From positions 62,001 through 126,000 of the forward strand of contig CAMVRM010000002.1 of NCBI GenBank assembly GCA_947169885.1: a stretch of 64,000 nucleotides of DNA, in the 5' to 3' direction. Positions 59,743-64,000 of the stretch are shown here, piece by piece. Position numbers and translations under genes: made by a program. The notes under the pieces are model-generated. The model did not search any database. It was not told where the DNA came from and saw only the letters and a list, made by a program, of their open reading frames with translations. The stretch is from an uncultured Ruminococcus sp. (GTDB lineage: Bacteria; Bacillota; Clostridia; Oscillospirales; Ruminococcaceae). The stretch's first letter is position 1, and each line of letters starts with the position of its first letter.

Positions 59743-61284
59743 ATGAAAAAGAACCTTATGAAGCGCACGCTTGCAGGAACGCTTGCAGTTATGACAGTCG
59801 CAGGTACTGTGCCTGCTGATCTTTACATGAATGATCTTTTCGGAACAGCGGTCATAAACGCAAGTGCCGATGAGCAGGGCGATGACATTACTTCCGAAAA
59901 AACGGTAAATTTTTCCGAGATAAAGAAATACACTTTCCTTGAAGCGGGGACGACGATCATGTTCGACAAACCGGCGGAGTTTGAGTTTTCCAACGGAGAA
60001 ATGATTGCTGAGAACTTTGAAGTAGGCGATACTTACGTTATCCCTGTGAGGTCTTATGTTGCGTATTATTATAACAATGCCAGCAGAAAATATATAGCTC
60101 TGTTTGCCGATGCAGGCGATTTTGTATATGACAGCGAGACCGAGAGTTTCAAGTGCAATAACACAGACAAGCCTTATTCGGGGAGCGTTTTTGAATATAC
60201 TGCGGAGGAAGACTGTGCTTTTTGCGTAATGAACTATGAAAAACGTGAATTTAGCTATTATCACCTGATAGTTGACGGCAAAGGATTTTGTACGGTATAT
60301 GATGAAGGGAGAGGTTATCTGAATCTTAAAAAAGGTCAGAAGATCACTGCTGTATACTGTAAATGTTCTGTCGATCCTAATGGTTCAGAACCTGCTGAGA
60401 TAAAGATCACCGATATTTTTGAGCCTGCTTTGGTCGAGGCTGTTCCGCATACCTGTGATGAGGACGGAACTGTTGAACATTACGTAGATGAAGACGGCGT
60501 AAAATATGTCTTAGAACGTGGTATGTATTTCAGTCAGACCGATGAAGAACTTGCTGACCCTGCCGCTCACACCTACGGCGAGCCTGTCTGGAAGTGGGAC
60601 GGCACTGACAAAGCAACAGCTACATTTGAGTGCGAACACGGCGATTCGCAGGATATTGTTGAAGCTGTGATAACTGCTGAGACAAACGGCGGCATGACCG
60701 TTTATACCGCAACAGTTGAATTCGGCGAAAAGACTTACACCGACACTAAGACTGTTTATAACGTTGTCAAGCCCGAGTATATTGCAGGAGACGGCTGTGT
60801 GAAGCTTACATGGGATGCTGTTGAGGGTGCTGAGAAATACGCTGTCTGCGGTTATGTAAGCGGAAAGTGGCAGCTGATCGACGAAGGTTACACAACTTCG
60901 TATATCCTGAACGGCTTGAAGTCGGGCAATGAGTATAAGGTGGCTGTTATCGCAAAGATAAACGGCAAGTGGGTCAGGGACTTCTCGGAAGCGATCACCG
61001 TTTCACCAAAGGCGAAAGTCGGACTGCCCGAACTGACTGTTACCGCACAGAACAACAGGTTAGTGCTTGACTGGACGGCTGTTGAGGGCGCTGAGAAATA
61101 CGGCGTGGCTGTTTACATCTCGGGCAAGTGGAAAGTACAGGCTTACACAGATGCCGATGTTACGACTTTCACTTCTCCAAAGCTTTCGGCAGGCACTTAC
61201 AAAATGGTTGTCTGCGCAAAGGTGAACGGCAAGTGGAACACCAAAAACATCAATTCAGGAGCTGTTGAGTGTACTATCGAATAA
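59743..61284 (+). CDS. Secreted protein with two FnIII-like domains
   Basis: 513 aa. Signal peptide (NLMKRTLAGTLAVMTVAGTV), a central unknown region, and two C-terminal FnIII-like repeats sharing the phrases LTWDAVEGAEKYAV / LDWTAVEGAEKYGV, SGKW and KVNGKW. The region around residue 240-290 (HTCDEDGTVEHYVDEDGVKY, then TYGEPVWKWDG) resembles repeats of large Ruminococcus surface proteins. AAGGAGGTCTTTAAG precedes the ATG. No dockerin or sorting motif is seen, so it may be free or weakly bound. Confidence 0.8.
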   Translation: MKKNLMKRTLAGTLAVMTVAGTVPADLYMNDLFGTAVINASADEQGDDITSEKTVNFSEIKKYTFLEAGTTIMFDKPAEFEFSNGEMIAENFEVGDTYVIPVRSYVAYYYNNASRKYIALFADAGDFVYDSETESFKCNNTDKPYSGSVFEYTAEEDCAFCVMNYEKREFSYYHLIVDGKGFCTVYDEGRGYLNLKKGQKITAVYCKCSVDPNGSEPAEIKITDIFEPALVEAVPHTCDEDGTVEHYVDEDGVKYVLERGMYFSQTDEELADPAAHTYGEPVWKWDGTDKATATFECEHGDSQDIVEAVITAETNGGMTVYTATVEFGEKTYTDTKTVYNVVKPEYIAGDGCVKLTWDAVEGAEKYAVCGYVSGKWQLIDEGYTTSYILNGLKSGNEYKVAVIAKINGKWVRDFSEAITVSPKAKVGLPELTVTAQNNRLVLDWTAVEGAEKYGVAVYISGKWKVQAYTDADVTTFTSPKLSAGTYKMVVCAKVNGKWNTKNINSGAVECTIE

Positions 61285-61331
61285 TCAATGAATTCATAAT
61301 AATTTTTCCTCTATTATAAAATGTTTTTGCG

Positions 61332-61372
61332 AAAGACTGTCGATCCTTTTCGGGGGATCGGCGGTCTTTTTG
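61332..61372 (+). terminator. Terminator of the FnIII gene
   Basis: AAAGACTGTCGATCC pairs with GGATCGGCGGTCTTT (G-U allowed), followed by TT. Confidence 0.85.
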
Positions 61373-61384
61373 CTAAAAAAATAC

Positions 61385-61413
61385 TTGACAATTCTTAACA
61401 AAAATGTTATAAT
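61385..61413 (+). promoter_or_regulatory. Sigma-A promoter of the fumarate reductase-like operon
   Basis: TTGACA (61385-61390), 17 nt, TATAAT (61408-61413), with an extended TGT: perfect consensus. Confidence 0.88.
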
Positions 61414-61436
61414 AAAAGAGCAAATAATCAGCATTT

Positions 61437-61597
61437 TATAGCAATACAAGAAAATAGCAGCATAAAGATTTCGAGAGAAAATTTCACAGTGCAAGGAAAA
61501 CGACCGCAGTTGGGCTGTCGCCCTGCAAGGGAGTTTGACGCAGCAATGTGGAATTTTATCCGAAAGATTTGTGTTGGTATTTTCTTGGATTGCTATA
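61437..61597. repeat. Family-2 hairpin element, 161-bp copy
   Basis: Left end TATAGCAATACAAGAAAATA and right end TATTTTCTTGGATTGCTATA are 20-bp inverted repeats with one mismatch. The centre (61506-61526 and flanks) resembles the family-1 core: ACCGCAGTTG, GCTGTCGC, CTGCAAGG and ACGCAG occur in the same order. It lies 24 nt after the -10 box and ends about 35 nt before the first gene. Confidence 0.88.
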
Positions 61598-61632
61598 TAT
61601 AGTTTATATCGGTGAGAAACGGAGGGAATGCC

Positions 61633-62088
61633 ATGCGTATCGGAAGACATATCGTTGTTGTGGCGGCGGCACTGCTTTTGCTGCTGGGTCTGCCGCTCGC
61701 TGTTTTCAGGAACACTGCACAGCAAACTGACGGTGGTTCGGGCGAGTTTGTCGTTCTGATAAACCGTGAGCTTCACCCCGATGATAAGGAAATAGGAAAG
61801 CTGGAGAAATTATTTGCAGACGGTCAGGCTGATGGGCTTGACACTGACGGAATAAAGTTTGCAGTCTCACCCGAAGATGCGGCAGGGCTTGCATTTGCCG
61901 AGCGCCTGTTAAAACCCGATGATACGGCGGCGCTGACGGGCGATGACACTACGCTGATGCTTTCTAAGGCTGAGAACGGCTTGTTCGATGTGATAGTTAT
62001 GTCGAAAGAACTTGCCGACAGCAGCAAAGCGGAGACTGTGGCAAAAAAGACCAACGCCGAAATGTTCTGCGTTAAAGGAGAAACGTAA
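61633..62088 (+). CDS. Hypothetical membrane-anchored protein of the frd-like operon
   Basis: 151 aa from ATG 61633 (GGAGGGAATGCC upstream). One N-terminal helix (HIVVVAAALLLLLGLPLAVF) and an extracytoplasmic domain (EFVVLINRELHPDDKEIGKL, AFAERLLKPDDTAALTGDDT). No family recognised. Its stop overlaps the next start by one base, so it is a constituent of the reductase operon. Confidence 0.7.
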   Translation: MRIGRHIVVVAAALLLLLGLPLAVFRNTAQQTDGGSGEFVVLINRELHPDDKEIGKLEKLFADGQADGLDTDGIKFAVSPEDAAGLAFAERLLKPDDTAALTGDDTTLMLSKAENGLFDVIVMSKELADSSKAETVAKKTNAEMFCVKGET

Positions 62089-62639
62089 TGAGAAAAGTCA
62101 ATGCGATAGTCAGCATGGGAATGTTTCTCATGTTTCTGATACACGCCGCAATGGGCAGTTTGCAGCTTGCAGGGCTGATAAAGGGCGGTTCGGCGGCGAT
62201 TATAGGTTCGGCGTTCCTGCTGTTTATACTTATGCTTATCCACATTGTTATAGGGATAAAGCTTCTTATCGACACAAAAAAAGCTGTCGGGCGCTCGGGA
62301 GCAAGCTATTTCAAGGAGAACAAGCTGTTCTGGATAAGGCGGATAAGCGGTGCTGCGATAGTGATCTTTATGGCACTGCACGTTATGTATTTTACGGGCG
62401 GCATCAAGGACGGCGTGTTCAGGTTTCTGCGGTTCGGAGCATTGCAGCTTACCGAACAGCTTCTTCTGGTGCTGTCGGTGGCAGTTCATGTTATCACGAA
62501 CATAAAGCCGCTCATGCTCGCTTTCGGCGGCAAAGACCGCAGAGAAACGGCGCTTGACATCTTGCTGGTGCTTTCGGCGATCCTGCTCCTTTCGGCGGCA
62601 GGGTTCGTGATCTATTTTATCAGGTGGGCGGTTTTCTGA
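62088..62639 (+). CDS. Succinate dehydrogenase/fumarate reductase membrane-anchor-like protein
   Basis: 183 aa with five hydrophobic helices and His residues inside helices (FLMFLIHAAMGSLQLAG, LFILMLIHIVIGIKLLID, IVIFMALHVMYFTGG, LLVLSVAVHVITNIKPLMLA), which fit di-heme cytochrome b anchors. Immediately upstream of an FrdA/SdhA flavoprotein, so it most likely anchors that complex and links it to the quinone pool. Sequence is diverged from named families, so the assignment leans on context. Confidence 0.75.
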   Translation: MRKVNAIVSMGMFLMFLIHAAMGSLQLAGLIKGGSAAIIGSAFLLFILMLIHIVIGIKLLIDTKKAVGRSGASYFKENKLFWIRRISGAAIVIFMALHVMYFTGGIKDGVFRFLRFGALQLTEQLLLVLSVAVHVITNIKPLMLAFGGKDRRETALDILLVLSAILLLSAAGFVIYFIRWAVF

Positions 62640-62640
62640 C

Positions 62641-64000
62641 ATGGGAAATGTAATTATTATCGGTGCAGGGCTGTCGGGACTGTCGGCGGCGATGACCCTT
62701 GCGGAAAAAGGACAAAGCTCTCTGCTGGTATCGGCACAGCCGTCTGAGCGTGCGCAGTCGGTGCTTGCGGAGGGCGGCTTCAATGCGGCGGCTGACACAA
62801 TGGGCGAAAATGACAGCACTGCGCTGCATTTTGAGGACACGATGAAAGGCGGAGTGTATCTTGCAGACCCGAACGCTTGTGCGGCGCTTGCGGAAAATGC
62901 TCCAAAACTGCTTGAAAAGCTTATCTCGCTGGGAGCGGCGTTCAACATGGCTGACGGCAAGCCTGTGCTGAGGAATTTCGGCGGTCAGAAGAAAAAGCGC
63001 ACCGCTTACGCCAAGGCAAGCACGGGTAAAATGATAATGTCGGCGCTTATTGATGAAGTTCGCAGGTACGAATCAAAGGGTCTTGTGACCCGTTATCCGC
63101 ATCATAAGTTTGTGTCGCTCATAGTTTCGGACGGCGAGTGCTGCGGTGTTTTCGTTCAGGATATTTACACGAAAAAGATAACTGCGATGTTCGGGAGCGT
63201 TATACTCTGCTGTGGCGGCATGAACGGATTTTTCCCCGAGATGACAACGGGAACGACTGCGAACAGCGGTTATGTTCAGGCTGAAATTTTTTCGCAGGGG
63301 GTCGCTTTTGCGAATCTTGAAATGCTTCAATATCACCCGACAACTATCGGCATACCCGGCAAGCGCTGTCTTGTTACCGAAGCCGCAAGGGGTGAGGGCG
63401 GCAGGCTGTTTATCAAACGAAACGGCGGAAATTACTACTTTATGGAAGAAAAATATCCTGAGCTGAAAAACCTTATGCCTCGTGATGTTGTTTCTCGTGA
63501 GATGTATCTCACACGGCGGCAGACCGACTGCGAGGGCGAAGTGATGCTTGACATGACAGGGCTTTCGGAGCAGGTGTGGAGCGAACGTCTGCCCGACTTG
63601 CGGCAGGAACTGAAAGAACAGCTGGGTCTTGACCCTGCAAAAGAGCCTGTTCCCGTGCGTGAGGGGATACACTATTTTATGGGCGGCATTTTTGTCGATG
63701 AGTTCCACCGAACGTGCATGAGGGGTCTTTATGCGGCAGGGGAGTGCGCCTGCCAGTATCACGGAGCTAACCGCCTCGGAGGAAATTCTATGCTTGGGGC
63801 GGTCTACGGCGGTTCAAAAGCGGCACAGCAGGCGTTAGCTGACGGCGTGAAGAGCGCTGAGGGTGCGGCTGACATGAGCAAGGCGGCTTTTGAAGAAGCA
63901 AGACCTGTGTTCATTAAGAAGATAAGCGATATACTTCTCGGTGCGCTGGGGATCGTGCGCAATGAGCAGACGCTGAGAGCGGCGCTTGACGAACTTGGCA
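62641..64000 (+). CDS. Fumarate reductase/succinate dehydrogenase flavoprotein (3' end outside window)
   Basis: About 453 codons visible. FAD-binding MGNVIIIGAGLSGLSAAMTL at the N-terminus, GGFNAAAD near the flavin His loop, MLQYHPTTIG, VTEAARGEGGRL with the catalytic-region Arg, GIHYFMGGIFVDEF and LYAAGECACQYHGANRLGGN. These match the SdhA/FrdA/AspB family. It starts 1 nt after the anchor gene; the iron-sulfur subunit is expected downstream. In anaerobic Ruminococcus fumarate reduction leads to succinate. Confidence 0.9.
   Translation, partial: MGNVIIIGAGLSGLSAAMTLAEKGQSSLLVSAQPSERAQSVLAEGGFNAAADTMGENDSTALHFEDTMKGGVYLADPNACAALAENAPKLLEKLISLGAAFNMADGKPVLRNFGGQKKKRTAYAKASTGKMIMSALIDEVRRYESKGLVTRYPHHKFVSLIVSDGECCGVFVQDIYTKKITAMFGSVILCCGGMNGFFPEMTTGTTANSGYVQAEIFSQGVAFANLEMLQYHPTTIGIPGKRCLVTEAARGEGGRLFIKRNGGNYYFMEEKYPELKNLMPRDVVSREMYLTRRQTDCEGEVMLDMTGLSEQVWSERLPDLRQELKEQLGLDPAKEPVPVREGIHYFMGGIFVDEFHRTCMRGLYAAGECACQYHGANRLGGNSMLGAVYGGSKAAQQALADGVKSAEGAADMSKAAFEEARPVFIKKISDILLGALGIVRNEQTLRAALDELG

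Noticed and set aside
1-64000. tRNA or rRNA genes
   Set aside because: No cloverleaf with a GGTTCGAATC-type arm or rRNA segment was recognised by reading; a dedicated scan (tRNAscan, Infernal) would settle this.

Overview
The window reads as a chromosomal segment of a Gram-positive, anaerobic, fibre-degrading Clostridia member, most likely a Ruminococcus (Oscillospiraceae). The indications are a secreted esterase carrying a cellulosome-type dockerin, a SpoIIE sporulation phosphatase, a GlgC/GlgD pair, textbook sigma-A promoters (TTGACA-N17-TATAAT), strong GGAGG ribosome binding sites, and cell-surface proteins ending in NPxTG sorting signals. The species assignment is inference; no rRNA or tRNA gene was seen.

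Layout. 1-3.2 kb: a YgiQ-type radical SAM protein (cut by the window start) and an LCP-family wall-polymer ligase, both on the minus strand. 3.2-3.95 kb: a gene-poor foldback region with heptamer repeats around a truncated gene start. 4-10 kb: glycogen operon glgB-glgC-glgD-glgA (minus). 10.2-13.6 kb: spoIIE and rsmA/ksgA (minus). 14-21.3 kb: purine operon purE-HAD-purC-purM-orf-DUF3795::purN-DUF3592-purO-AICAR formyltransferase (plus), preceded by an attenuator-like leader. This operon takes AIR to IMP and closes the ring with an archaeal-type PurO and a stand-alone transformylase instead of bifunctional PurH. 21.3-28 kb: lipoproteins, a YqeG::VanW fusion, a TIM-barrel protein, a CapA-like lipoprotein and an NPVTG-anchored poly-Ser protein. 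28.2-33.2 kb: an NHLP-type peptide export operon (short HlyD-like protein, C39-peptidase ABC exporter, second ABC subunit) with no recognisable precursor. 33.5-40.4 kb: a SWIM/SNF2 helicase, DUF378, a LytS-sensor/SpoIIE-type phosphatase and a small XRE regulator, all interspersed with a repeat family.

40.5-45.4 kb: an S41-like NPATG-anchored surface protein divergent from a C39-like lipoprotein, and a small membrane-protein operon. 45.6-51.2 kb: an ABC transporter (NitT/TauT type), a His-rich CooS-type carbon monoxide dehydrogenase and two small membrane proteins, which look like one functional module. 51.2-61.3 kb: a CotH-kinase surface protein with a tandem duplication, a SulP transporter, the dockerin-bearing two-esterase protein, a VOC protein and an FnIII surface protein. 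61.4-64 kb: the start of a fumarate reductase/succinate dehydrogenase-like operon, cut by the window end.

The most unusual signal is a set of dispersed hairpin elements. Family 1 exists as a 49-bp and a 163-bp form with 18-19 bp terminal inverted repeats; two 163-bp copies about 14 kb apart are identical but inverted. Family 2 has different termini but shares an internal hairpin with family 1, and the two versions differ by a compensatory base-pair change. Five of these elements lie at or just after the -10 box of a predicted sigma-A promoter, so they would form the 5' end of the mRNA of five unrelated transcription units. Other notable points are a CooS lacking one canonical C-cluster cysteine, a DUF3795::PurN fusion, AT-hook-like repeats on GlgB, and a purE leader with a small ORF running into a terminator.
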